64,000 bases of DNA from Andrena cerasifolii (GCF_050908995.1 NC_135133.1:1282001-1346000), one strand, 5' to 3'; numbered from the stretch's first letter, positions 48,050 to 59,392 are shown. A program made the numbers and translations. The notes: a model not told the origin generated them from the letters alone.

Positions 48050-48390
48050 TGTTACGAGCCGGGGCTGCGGCAACGCGAGAGGCCGGCGAGAAGGGTACTT
48101 CCCAAGGAATACGGTTTATGAGTTTGTTAATTAGAGGGCGGACGAACCTGATGCGAAATCAGGGAGCCGCTAGGATTATCGGAAACGAGGACGAACCTGA
48201 TGCGAAATCAGGGAGCCCCTAGGAATGGAGTCAAACACGGACGAACCTGACTTTAATAATCAGGGAGCCGTAGCAGGGTTAAACGTGGACGAACCCGATG
48301 CGAAATCGCGAAACCCCTGAGTTAGAGAAGATTCCTTGTTTTGGTGTTGGACGCGAACGAACCTGATGCGAGATCAGGGAGTCGCGGGAA
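48050..48390 (+). repeat. array of five small hairpin units
   Basis: A GC-rich tract starting TGTTACGAGCC holds five related units beginning at about 48141, 48190, 48239, 48288 and 48356. Each reads gacgaacctgatgcgaaatc agggag or a variant. Each forms a CCTGAT/ATCAGG stem closed by a gcga(a) loop; unit 3 keeps the stem but has a different loop, unit 4 is changed in the stem. Spacing is 48-50 bp, then 68. The TGTTACGAGCC start would suit an LTR whose U3 carries tandem repeats, but no other end was found. Confidence 0.7.
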
Positions 48391-48509
48391 ATTGTTAGTG
48401 TTGCCTCGTAACTCTTAATTAAAGTTTGATACAACTCGAGCGGTAAAGTTGTATCGGTGGGTACGTGCTACTAATATTATAAGGATCGCTGGGTAAAAGA
48501 TGGGTTTAA

Positions 48510-49931
48510 GGATGAACTTCAGTAACATTCAAAATAAGCGAAAATCTTTGAAAATTGGGGGCATCAATCTTTGTGCAATAGTAAAACCCTCCGCAAAATT
48601 TAAGAAAAATTGATTCGGTAGTTTTCAAATTATTTAACTTTCAATTTAACATGTATTCTTATGGGAAAACGCAATATTGAGAATATAACTACAAAATTAA
48701 GAGTGAAATAATAGGCCAAAGTTTTTTAAATCTTGTGCACAGAAAGATCAAACACTGGACAAAATTGTCACAAAAATTCCGGACAATTGATTCGATGGTT
48801 TTTGAATAAATGAAAGAAAATGACACGGAAAACTGGTTTTTCTTGGATTGTCAGCTGAATAACTGTGAAAGTGCGGCAACGCCGCAATCAGCTCTAGAGG
48901 CGGGAATATTTGAAACACATTACTGCGTTTTGTTCCATATTCGTCGCAGTGTCTGCGATTCTTAATGAAACTGCGTAATTATCAGTATATAGACATACGA
49001 ATATAATTTTCATATTCATCTTTTGTCAAAAAGTAGAAAATTTCCTTGCAATATATATAAACCAGATGAAATGGCAATAGTGTATTTGTGGGAAAAATGA
49101 AGCACAATTTATTTTTAACCTTCTAACTCCCAGAGTTGCAACCAGAAAACACTCATTTTAAAAGTGCGTAAAATTTGATCACCTGTCTATTTTTAACTTT
49201 TGAAATAAGGATTCAAGGGTCTAGGCCTTAGAGAGTTAAACAAAGTTCAACAAATTTTTGAATTATGAATTTTATATGTTAATAAAAAAGGAGTAAAGAT
49301 AATATTATGAAACGGGCAAATTCCTACGCAAGAAATTAAAAAAATTGATATAACAATATTTTCATTAATAGTATTTTATTTATATTTATATTTATTTAGC
49401 TGATTGTGCTTTGAACATTGCGTATCGCGTAAAATGCCAACAAAAATTGTAGGTTATGCGACACACACGCGACGCGATTGGACGCGATTGAAGCTCGCGA
49501 GTACTACCAACTGCTGCACGAGAATATTTTCTCATTGAGCTGCGTTGCCACGATCACAAGGAATTTCCGACTCATGAAAATTATATATATATAAATGTTT
49601 TATTAATATAATTAAGATATATATGATCAACACTCACCAAATACAACACATTGGCACACTTTTCACTGCTTTTCATATAAGTAAAAAGGAAAATTATAGT
49701 ATGATTATTTAATTTTTAGCAGTTGCATTTCAGGTATATTCCATCAAATAAGTTAATGATAAATCATCAAATATTCAATAAATTGGCAAAATAAGATAAA
49801 AAAATAAGTGCGAATTCAACTGAATTTGCAATAAAAATACACCATTGCCATTTCTGACTGGTTTTCATCGCAGGAAAAAGCCTTATTAATATGGATTAGC
49901 TTTTGGCTAAGATTGTCACTGAAGTTCATCC
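48510..49931. mobile_element. 1.4 kb AT-rich element flanked by TTAA
   Basis: Inverted ends GGATGAACTTCAGT and its complement are flanked by TTAA on both sides (48506-48509, 49932-49935). The inner text is AT-rich with no transposase frame. TTAA targeting occurs in piggyBac and Kolobok-type elements; the tip GGAT does not decide between them. Confidence 0.7.
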
Positions 49932-50056
49932 TTAACGAATCTACTCGATTTACAAGCGAACACCATTCATATATTCAATAATTAGTTGTTGTACAAATGT
50001 AAATGTCGCGATTGGATATTTAAATAATTAGTGTAAATTACCACTAGGTTGCACGG

Positions 50057-50506
50057 TGTTGACGCACTGGCGATGCGGGACGTACGAGCGGCTATTGCAA
50101 ACTACCAAATAGAATATAAACCGGACTTGCGGATTCAATGAGGTTAACTTGTGATTCTGACGGGGACTCTAGCCCGATCTTACTAGATTTAACCAACTCT
50201 GTACGAGCGTGACACGACGTGACTCTACGCGTGACTGTATAGCTTTGAACCCCAGAGGGTAGAAACCAAAGGGTTTATATAGTCCAAAAATGATTGGGGA
50301 TTTGTCAGGAATCTCCATATAAGGAAATCCTTCGGGGTCGTCGTCGTGTCACTCCCGTTCCCGTGGTCGACATCCAGCTGGTCGAGATCACGACCCCCAT
50401 TAGTAGTGTGTGATAAGCGAAAGGATTTTAGTGCGTTTTCCCTTCGCAGACGCGAACTCGAAGAACGGTTGAGAGCAGCGTATGGGATATTTCCACATAC
50501 GTAACA
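50057..50506 (-). repeat. probable solo LTR
   Basis: On the minus strand it starts TGTTACGTATGTGG and ends GCGTCAACA. A TATA box (gactatataaaccc) lies at 50271-50284, with GC-rich sequence on the upstream side. No target duplication was found, so the left boundary is uncertain. Confidence 0.45.
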
Positions 50507-50632
50507 GGGTATGCGCAGTTGCGCACTGGAAACCTCGCTACTGCTCTATGTATATATAATTGTGTATTGTCCAATACGACTGCTTATAAATTCTTAAGCT
50601 CGCTATTCAGAGTTCCAAAAACAATGTTCCTT

Positions 50633-50877
50633 ACCAGCGGCCGTAACTGTGAAGGAGACACCGGTTCTCGTTAGATCACCGAAGTTAAGCATCACGGGGC
50701 GGTGTACTGTGGAAAGATGGGAGACCACCTTTCTCCCGGTGCGCCGCTGGGACCCGAAGGAGAGAGAGAGAGAGAGAGAGAGGAGGAAAAAATAAAAACG
50801 ACTATAGTTCGTTGGGCAATATAAAGCGATAGACTTTGAAACGCCATCCTGTTTAACAGGAGAACAAAAATACAAAT
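50633..50877 (+). mobile_element. 5S rRNA-derived retroposon-like insertion, copy 1
   Basis: 50634-50750 is a full-length 5S rRNA-like sequence: the ends CCAGCGGC and GCCGCTGG form a perfect helix I, and the type 1 polymerase III promoter blocks are visible (gaagttaagc at 50681, gatgggagacc at 50716-50726). It is followed by a GA repeat and about 90 bp ending in an A-rich tail (aacaaaaatacaaat). The near-repeat acaatgttcctt (50621-50632) and acaatgttgctt (50878-50889) flanks the whole. This fits a 5S-headed SINE or a retroposed 5S transcript; no T-run terminator follows the 5S part, so it is unlikely to be a working 5S gene. Confidence 0.7.
50760..50783. repeat. (GA)n microsatellite
   Basis: About eleven AG units immediately after the 5S-like part of the insertion. 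Confidence 0.95.
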
Positions 50878-50889
50878 ACAATGTTGCTT

Positions 50890-53411
50890 CGCGTCAATAA
50901 ACTCATGAAGACAATGAGAAGGGCTTGAATTGGTTATGAAATGTAGATTTTATAAGCCCGAAGTTACAAAAATCAAAAGCAAACACTACAATTGAGGTAA
51001 ATCCTGGGATTTCTCGCGAAGCTTATCAAAATAAACGAACGATAAAATTGTTCGTTAGATAATACGGAGTCAGGGAGCAGGAACGACGGTGTTTTTTCTT
51101 CTTTCCATTCCATTCACGTCCCCGCGTTCCAAGTTTTAAAGGGTGGAGAATCATTATGGCCAGGAATAGCGTGAGAATATAACGGATATGAAGAGTTTCA
51201 CAGAATATAAAACCTAGCACGATTCGAAAGCCCGGCAACGTCGTACGACCTCTTTGTCGACCGTCTGTAACTTCCTGCATCGCGCGTTTCATTTCCTACC
51301 TTCTTTGCTTTTCCACGGCTGGCGCTGCATTAACGAAACGCTCCGCTAGTTTGCCTAGTACATCACATTTTATCATCTCGCATTCGACGTGCAAGCCTTG
51401 CCCTGAAGCGCATACCGCTATTTACATTTTTTCCTTATCGTTTGCGCCGTTAGAGGCGCGAGGTTCCCCCTCCCCTGCTTTAATTTTATTGGGTGTCGCA
51501 GTCTACTAGAACACCTAGATACGTCGTTCATTGACATCGATTTTAACGTAATGTAAGTTGTGTTAAATTCACGCCCCTCGAACTTCTAATAACGGAGATG
51601 GAATTTGTAACTATTCTGACATCCTTTTTAACGAAAACCAGGTTCGCGTTCTAAATTTTGAGCTTCTTACATCAATAAAATGTTGGTATACTTTCATAGA
51701 ACAAAGCAAAGTATTTTGCATAGTACACAGCACAATTTACCTTCTACAAGATGGTAAGTGACGTGTAATTATTAATCACATTACGTATAGCTACTATGAA
51801 CTCAGGTTGCAAAATCAGGAATCCTAATCCAATCAGAATTCCTAAAACGTTCACATTGGACGAATTCGAATACGTCCCTCGATAGTTTCAGAAAATGACA
51901 AAGACCTTTACACTTTGAATCAATAACATTCGTGATAATTCATTTATTTATTAACTACAAAACTAAAATTGCAATAAGAATATAGAATACGTAAGCAGGA
52001 GGTTTACGTCGCATTTTAGAAATTCACTCAAAGCTCTATGGTGCTGATCGCTGGTTGCGACTGAACCTACATAGGTACTCTGCCTTTGGCAAGAGTGGGC
52101 TCGATCGATTCTTGTCGATTCAAAGCGTTCAGAGGGATTTTTCTAAAGCAACTTCAATCTCTTCTGGTGCAAGTTTTCGATGACGAGCATTTATTAAATC
52201 AATTCTAAAGCTCCCAAAGAGATTTCTTCTAGGGAAAGCTTGTTTTGCTTCGATAATTTTGGGGGGTGAGAAACATGCTACCCTGCAGAGATATACATAT
52301 GTACTATGTAATGACTAACCTGGGACCTACTGAATTGGTGTATAAAATAATATTCTCAAATACACAAACCGTGCAAATATTTTCACGAGATCTTATTACA
52401 GCACTGTGCATATTTGTTCCCATTCATCTAAAAAAGTGTGCTAAACACCCCCTGGGGTACTTGACTATTTTGTGAGATACCCAAAGACGGTAACAACTTT
52501 GTCTTCCATTAGATCCACGTTATTACTATACTCTTTTGTAAGATACGATTCATACGTATTAGACCGCTTCGGAAAACTATCATAGAAATACCCCGTTATA
52601 AAAGGTTTGGTTGAACAGCGACGAAATGTTTGTTCGCCGTCTCTTATTTTGCTTGAACTCAGAAGAACTGTCTCCGTTTCGACCATATTTCCCCGTCCCT
52701 TAAACTCTCGGGATGGCTAACCATTTAGCAACGCTGGATTAATTACTCATGCTATTTTACACCAAGGCCTTCTTACCTGGGCCGGCCACAAGTGGGTGGG
52801 GGGAGAGAAATACAGCGGGTGCAAGACACCTGGGCCGGGCTGTACAGGGGCCCCAGAAAAAGGAAAAATGAAGAAAAGAGAAAATTAAAAATAAAGGAAT
52901 GAGAACGAAATTTTTTTATTTGATTAAAATTAATTTAATTCTGTAAACCGACTTGAATGCCACGCTCTAAACACAGAACTGGCAATACCACGGACACACC
53001 ACATTTGTGGTTCGGTGGTGGTAACCATACCATAATATGCGAGGGCTATCAAAAAAGAAATTAGAATATAATTTCTAATATAATAATATAATACTTTACT
53101 ATTATTAATAATATGGATAAAGATAGTTATATATATTTATATATGTTAACGTTTATTTTTTTCATTTTTCTATTTTATTTTTCTTATTATTGTTAATATT
53201 ATCATTTTTTCGTGAAAAGATGTTATGATTTTTTACCGCCGAGAAATTGTTTGGGGCTCTAAAATATTTCTTGCATCCGGGCTCCTTTATAGAGAAGACC
53301 GGCCCTGAATCTTACCATAGGTGTACTTACATACCCTTGTATCTGAGAGATTTACTTCGTACCAACTCAATCTCACTCGGATGCTTCTGTCCAGGCAAGG
53401 TATGCTTCCGA
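50890..53411. other. unassigned sequence
   Basis: 2.5 kb with no recognised gene. Frames at 51026-51292 (minus), 52266-52475 and 52465-52686 (minus) carry no identifiable domain. A GC-rich patch at 52770-52860 with gggccgg repeats stands out from AT-rich flanks. Confidence 0.35.
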
Positions 53412-55401
53412 TTTAAGGTCGGTTTATACTAGTCCAATGAAATTAGGATCTGTCTTCAGAATAAATCCCAGCAAGCTACATTTTGGTATGGGCCTTTATT
53501 TGGTCGTTTCAAACAATATGTCAAAAGTCCCCATCAATCCGACGGCCGCTAAAAAATTTACAGGGGGTTAAAGAAAAATAACAGTTTTTCGCAAATATTA
53601 CATTATCTAGCTATTTTACGATAAAAATAGTTATTACGAAATTTATAGCTTAGGAAATTCTCTACAAAAAAGGTCGTATGAGTTTTTATCGTAGGAGTAA
53701 TCATTTTCGTGTAATCATGTTACCAAGTTTCAACCCCCATACTTTTGACAAGGGAAGATCCCGAACCCGAAAATGCAAAAATTTATGAAACTCTGTAAAT
53801 ATGTAGGGGAAGCCCCCTTATTACAACGCAATTTTGTTTGCTGCCCACATTCACTACAAGAGGGTGCAATTGACCCCTAAAAATTGTTATATTTTGTATT
53901 ATTACTCGCGAACTATAGGCGCTAGAAAAAAAGTGTTCAGGAAAAGGTTACTTCTTATAATTAGGACTATCATTTGGTAAATTATGATTTTTACAGTTCT
54001 TACAGTTCGCGAGTTATAACACAAAATCGTAAAAAAAATGGATTTTCAGGGGTCAATTTCACCCCTTTAGAGTGAATTTGAACAGCAAACAAAAAAATTG
54101 CGTAATACATACCTATATCAACCTTCACATATCCCCAAAGTTTTACAATTTTTGGAATTTGCGAGGTGGGGATCTTCCCTTGTGAGAAATAATACACTCC
54201 TTTCCACACCACCTCGGAGGTAGAGTACTGAACGCGTTTTTTTTAAACGTGGTGTCCCTAGTACGCCTAATCCACGATGTTCTCTTATTAAAAATACAAA
54301 AAGTATGTGTCTACCTCATCTTCTGCGTCAGTTTCTTCAATTAGTATGGTTTCCGCTAAGCAATCGACAGGATCTACATTTTCATTATTGTCCACATTGC
54401 TTTCTGTAGTTATACCAGGTGCATTGAGACAAGACTGGCCATGACAATAAACACATAATAATTATTTCGTCGTAAAATCGCTAGATAACGAGATATTCAC
54501 GAAAAACTGTTTTTTTTTTAACCCCCTGTAAAATTTTTAGCGACCGTCGGATCGATGGGGACTTTTGACATATTGTTTGAAACGACCAAATAAAGGCCCA
54601 TGCCAAAATGTAGCTTGCTGGGATTTATTCCGTAGATTGGGCAGATTTCCGTCTAATTTCACTGGACTAACAGCCATCGAGGACGGGTCGAGGATGAGCC
54701 GAGCCTATGGTAAGCTCATGGACGGCCAGGAACCGCCGAGTCTCCACCGAGCTCGGCGGTTCCTCGTTCCCCGCTGGGCCCGGGCTCAGTGGCCGCTCGT
54801 TGAGACGATGGGCCGAGTCCGGGCCATTTCGAAGTGCAATGTTGCTGGATTTTATGCTCGCAACACGTAGAGGAGTCATACCTGACAAGCGAATGTCCCG
54901 AGGTGCAGCTTCATGTGTTTGCCTACGCCTTCTTACCTGGTCGAAAGCGAGTGACTGATCAGTTCTGAACAAATCTTCGACCAGTGAAGACCTTTGAGTT
55001 CTGTCATTCGTAATTTCATATTAATTCCCAACGGAGCACTTAGCTATAATGGCAATTATATTTTAAGAACCTCGAAACAGAAGAAGGCAGAGAAGATGGA
55101 GTGTCAACCCTCTGTGGAAAAATAAAAGCCAGGAAAGAGAGTTTAAAATATACAAAACCCTAATTGACCATGAGCGCAAATTTTACAATTATTTCAAGTT
55201 ATTCAGAAATATATTTGATACCCTACTAGATAAAATCAAACTAATAATTACCAAAAACGATACAAACTGGAAGCAGTCGATATCACCGAGAGAACACTTA
55301 GCAATCTCTCTGAGATAGGTACAGAAGTTTATTTGTTACATGTGCAGGAAATAATAAAAAATAGTAATAATAAACGTACACAAAACGCTGAATACAAATA
55401 T

Positions 55402-55645
55402 GCAGGGTGTCCGCGGGAACAGTAATCAGCTGGATATTTCCTAACGTATTCGAAATAGAAAAAATGTTTTTATGGAATCGCGTGGTTCAAGGGCGCTGAT
55501 TTATTAGCCCTGACAATTTTTTCTTAGATTATTATTTTAAAAGATACGAGGTCAAGTTTGGTTTTTTAAAAAGGTCTATATATTTTTTTTTAAATCAATT
55601 GATAGTGCGTTTCAAGACAGATTCAATAACCTGTATATGACCCGT
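55402..55645 (+). repeat. diverged arm of the CAGGGTG palindrome family
   Basis: Starts gcagggtgtccgcgggaaca and matches 36334-36565 in order: ttatttttttttgaa-like text, ttgatagtgcgtttcaagac, attcaataacctgta. Single arm only. Confidence 0.65.
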
Positions 55646-55860
55646 GTCCCTCCACGAAACGTATTGATGTTGGATAATACTTATTAAGTAGATACGATGA
55701 CTTCGGACCCGCGCGTACCGTTGTTAACCGCCGACTCGCGGGACAATATGGGCATAAACCGCGACCATGGCGAGACGCTCTGGCCGATCAACCCGGCTAG
55801 TTTTTGAGAACTAGATGTTCATTTTCCCACCCTACTTCATCAAGAAGGAGAGGGTTCCTC

Positions 55861-56429
55861 TAGTGATGTGCGATATTGGTCCCAACTATTGATAACGCTT
55901 ATCAATATATATTTTTTCTTTCAATATCGATACATGAAATATATTATTCAAAAAGTATCGATATTGCTAATATCGATACGAAGATCGTATGAATTTACCA
56001 ATTAAAAAATAAGCTACATATATTCAAGAGAATATTATTTTTTATTAAAAAGAATTTTCTAAGATAACAATTTTTATGTAGTACCATTAAGAAATTATTT
56101 TATTTAAATTAAGATTCAAAAGTATTACAATGAAAACAAGTAATCTACTTTCCAAAACATATTTATAAAGGAAACTAGAATTTTTATTTTAATAGGAAAT
56201 AGCATAGGCACCTTTCAATATAAAGTATGAAAAGGAATTACTGAATTTTACTTAGAGTCAGTAATTTGAAAATTGCGACGAAAGAAGGTGCAATAACTAT
56301 TATCGATATTTTGAACAAAGTTATCGATACCTGCAATTATTAGTGTTTGAAATATCGATAAAAAAATATCAAAATATCGACATGCAAATATCGATATGTA
56401 CAGTAATCGATAAATATCGCGCATCACTA
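55861..56429. mobile_element. hAT-like element rich in TATCGATA
   Basis: 569 bp with inverted ends TAGTGATGTGCGATAT and ATATCGCGCATCACTA, flanked by the 8-bp near-duplication ggttcctc (55853-55860) and gattcctc (56430-56437). These features fit a hAT MITE. Seven exact TATCGATA octamers lie inside, clustered towards both ends. No coding capacity. Confidence 0.85.
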
Positions 56430-56806
56430 GATTCCTCCTCCACCGACGAATTCACAGAGAGGACGCCTCTCACTTCCTTCAAAATTCATTTAACATTCAA
56501 TATCTCATAAAATACCAAAACCATGTATCAGCACTTTCAGTATGTGAAGCCCTACCAGACTGCAAAAGCTCATTGAAAAGTCACAGTTACACCTCGGGAT
56601 CTTCCCTTCTGAGCAAGCTAAAGCTAATGACAGAACATTATCAGCTCAGAAATCCGGCAACGCTGTTGCACATACGCCACGACAGGTTGCATCTCGGGCC
56701 CGTCCGGAACTCGTTCTAGCCCCGGCCGGGGCACGGCCTGCACTCGCCCGGAGCTCGGCTCGTCCCGGCTCGTCCTCGTTGGCGGCATAAACCGACCTTT
56801 AGCCAT

Positions 56807-57390
56807 ACCGTACGCGGAAATAACTTTGTGATTAAAAGGGTTACTTTGTACCTACTTCTTTATTTCCCTATGCTATTCATACGATAAACCGCATTGAGGG
56901 GGTAACCTTGCGACAATTATAAATTTTGTTTCTCCAGTTAACTATAAAAGTAGTTCGGGATTATAATGCATAGTTTTCGTGTGATATTTTAAAAACGTCA
57001 AAAAGTGTCGTAAAGTCACCCCCCTTTAGTCCCCCGGTCTTCCGGTTGCCATTTTTAAATGATTTTACTTAGCTTCGATCTTCTGTATGTTTGCTGTTTG
57101 TTTGTTTGTTTGGTGTATGGTTCAAATCTGGCAAACTCAATTTTCATCCACTAATCCAATCGTCTCGAAACTTTGCAGTCGTTTGTAGTTTGGATGACAA
57201 TACAATTTTCTTTTAAAAAAAGTAAAAAATAAAAAATATATAAATAAATGTATACAAAATCCACAAAGACTAGAAACTGGAAAAAATATTAAAAAATAAA
57301 AAATCCATCAACACTAAAAACTAGAAAATAACAAAATGTATAAAAAATCATGTTAAACGATTTTATGAAAAATGCACTAAAAACTAAAAA
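56807..57390. other. unassigned AT-rich sequence
   Basis: No gene seen. Near 57100 there is a short (gttt)n tract. Confidence 0.45.
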
Positions 57391-57575
57391 ATAATTATTT
57401 TCTTCTACTACAATTTCGATGGTGATACGTGCCTTTAAATAAAATCATGCAAACTGCGATTATCCTTTTTCTTTACAATTGATTTGAACAAATCTACAGG
57501 ATAATCGCAGAGTTTGTATGATTTTATTTAAAGTCACTTATCACCATAGAAATTGTAGTACAAGATAATAATTAT
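57391..57575. mobile_element. foldback MITE
   Basis: Arms of about 75 bp, from ataattattttcttctacta and its complement at the right, also sharing tttaaataaaatcatgcaaa. The loop is about 35 bp. Its right end touches the left TIR of the next element at 57575, so the two are adjacent insertions or one targeted the end of the other. Confidence 0.8.
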
Positions 57576-58503
57576 CCCAACAAAAACATGCCCGTAAAAA
57601 AGGCCAAGTTCGAGTGACTGATTGGCCGTAGAAAGCAGTGGATGAGATCTAATGTGCGGCCAAGTTCAACATCCCCCTATAACGTGCCACAGCTAGGCAC
57701 AGGGTTACAACACAGAAAATGGCTCCGTGTAACTTGCCCATAATGCATTCTAACCCTGGATCAACTCATTCCATATTCGTATACGAATATTCGTTATTCG
57801 CGTTAAAACATGAAAGTGTGAAGTGCAAATATTCAAATTTATGTACGAATATTTGGTATTTGCACATATTGGCGAATATTGTCCTGACTCAAGTCGGTAG
57901 GGGCATTATGGCCAAGTTACACGGAGCCGTTTTCTGTTCCGTAGCCCTGTGCCTAGCTGTGGCACGTTATAGCCAGCGGCAGTGGCCGCGATGGAAGCAC
58001 CGGTTCTCGTTCTATCACAGAAGTTAAGCATCGTGGGGCGCGTATCGGGGAAGGATGGGTGACCGTTTTTCTCCTGGTGCGTTGCTTGCTGCTGGCAACC
58101 TTACGGGTAGGTTTCCCCGGTTGCGCGAACGTTTATAATTCGTGACCGTTAATGGCCTGCCCAATAGCAAAAATTCCTTACGGTGATCCCATCGAGTTAA
58201 GACACGTGGTCGTCTTTTTCAGATCTCACTCTGCTTTCCGTCCACCCTGTTGTGGCCTGCACTTGCACGGTGGTCTCTCTAGAAAGAGATTAAATGCTCA
58301 CTCCATCTTGCTTGGTTTCAATGCTGCTATAGAGGAAACTCTGAGGCGCAGCGCATCAGTTGGACCTTGTATAAACCGACACTATCTGTGGCACGTTATA
58401 GGGGGATGTTGAACTTGCCCGCACATTAAATCTCATCCACTGCTTTCTACGGCCAATCAGTCACTCGAACTCGGCCTATTTTACAGGCATGTTTTTGTTG
58501 GGA
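57575..58503. mobile_element. TIR element with TA target, host of the 5S insertion
   Basis: Left arm from 57575 (TCCCAACAAAAACATGCC...) and right arm to 58503 are inverted copies over about 100 bp, flanked by TA (57573-57574, 58504-58505). Further inside, ctaggcacagggtt... at about 57680-57745 pairs with about 57905-57956. Removing the 5S insertion at 57973-58385 and one copy of its target duplication makes the arms continuous. Confidence 0.8.
57973..58385 (+). mobile_element. 5S rRNA-derived SINE-like insertion, copy 2
   Basis: Flanked by a perfect 16-bp direct repeat, CTGTGGCACGTTATAG, at 57957-57972 and 58386-58401, the size expected for LINE-driven retroposition. The head, to about 58096, is 5S rRNA-like: gccagcggc at the start pairs with gctgctggc at 58088-58096, and the internal promoter blocks aagttaagca (58021-58030) and gatgggtgacc (58054-58064) are intact. 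The 290-bp body is not 5S-related and does not resemble the body of copy 1. The 3' end (ataaaccgacactat) is not a poly-A tail. Inference: a SINE3-type element. Confidence 0.8.
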
Positions 58504-59032
58504 TATCACTCCTTTTTGTAGTAGAGTATGGTATCGAATGGAACAGACATGAACGTTGCTAGGCATGCAAACTATGCGACGACGCCAGGACATACCACCA
58601 CTTAAGTGTAAAGACTCAGTTTGAGAATCGTCAATAATTAAATTAGCCATTGTAACATAGGATATGTTATACGGCTCGACCGGGCAACTGCCGTGGCCCC
58701 AGATTTTTTAGTTTTTAATGCTGTTTTAGTAAAATCATTTAACATGAATTTTTTTATATATTTTTTTATTGCAATTGGTAACACAAGGGTCGCTTTATAA
58801 TATGTATTTTCTTTAAAATACACGTAATTTGTTGGACATTCGGCGTGTTATAGTGGCAGAACACTTCATTCGGGAAATGCCAAGTTTTGAACTCTGATGG
58901 GTTGTTTCACCCCTTCAAATTGGGATTGGGCAAAAATAAATAAATACGCGTGTGTCTTAAATCTCTGTTTTTAACAGCATAAGTGTTTCAAGAAGAAAAG
59001 ATTGGCGCCGGACACCTCAATATTGTAAGTTT
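58504..59032. other. unassigned sequence
   Basis: No gene seen. Confidence 0.45.
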
Positions 59033-59392
59033 GGAGTCACCCTTAAATTACGTAAGGCTTTTGGGGAGGGGGGTCGCGAATGTCTTACGTTTTCTTACAA
59101 GGGGGGGGGGGGGAGTCAGGTAGCGCCTTACATAATATTTTTTAACCTAATTTTCAATAAATACAAATTCTATCATTATTGTTCCAGAACAGTAGTTTTA
59201 GTTTACATTTCCCGAAACCGAGTTAAATGAATTATATAAACCTTTAAAAGAATTTTAATAACTGAAAAAATTAAGTGTAAAAATATTACGTAAAGAGGGG
59301 TTGGAATATCAAATCTTACAAATTCTTATACTGGGGGAGGTAGGAGGTAAGAATTCGCCTAAATTACCCTTACGTAATTTAAGGACAGCCCC
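59033..59392. mobile_element. MITE with CTTAAATTACGTAAGG ends
   Basis: Left end ggagtcacccttaaattacg and right end cgtaatttaaggacagcccc are inverted and imperfect. The interior is AT-rich with a 13-14 base G run near 59101. Ends of the type GGGCTGTCC..AAATTACG recur in several insect MITE families. Confidence 0.6.

Larger units (their letters stand above)
53412..56806. mobile_element. large composite inverted-repeat element
   Basis: ttaaggtcggtttatac near 53412 is the inverted partner of cataaaccgacctttag near 56800, possible outer ends. Inside, about 53450-53640 (aataaatcccagcaagctac, caaacaatatgtcaaaagtc) pairs with about 54450-54640, and 53690-53900 pairs in part with 53990-54190, forming a 1.2 kb foldback. 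GC-rich patches at 54680-54850 and 56660-56790 also look like inverted relatives. A hAT-like element has inserted at 55861. No transposase found. Confidence 0.5.

Noticed and set aside
48141..48380. Hammerhead ribozyme core in the hairpin units (ctgatg followed by cgaaa)
   Set aside because: Helix II is absent between the two motifs and the CTGATGA box is incomplete; the bases are explained by a simple CCTGAT/ATCAGG stem.
48139..48385. CRISPR-like array
   Set aside because: Units are diverged, spacers are similar to each other and uneven, and the sequence is eukaryotic with no cas genes.
50634..50750. Functional 5S rRNA gene
   Set aside because: It deviates from typical insect 5S at many positions, has no T-run terminator, and is followed by a tail and direct repeats that fit retroposition.
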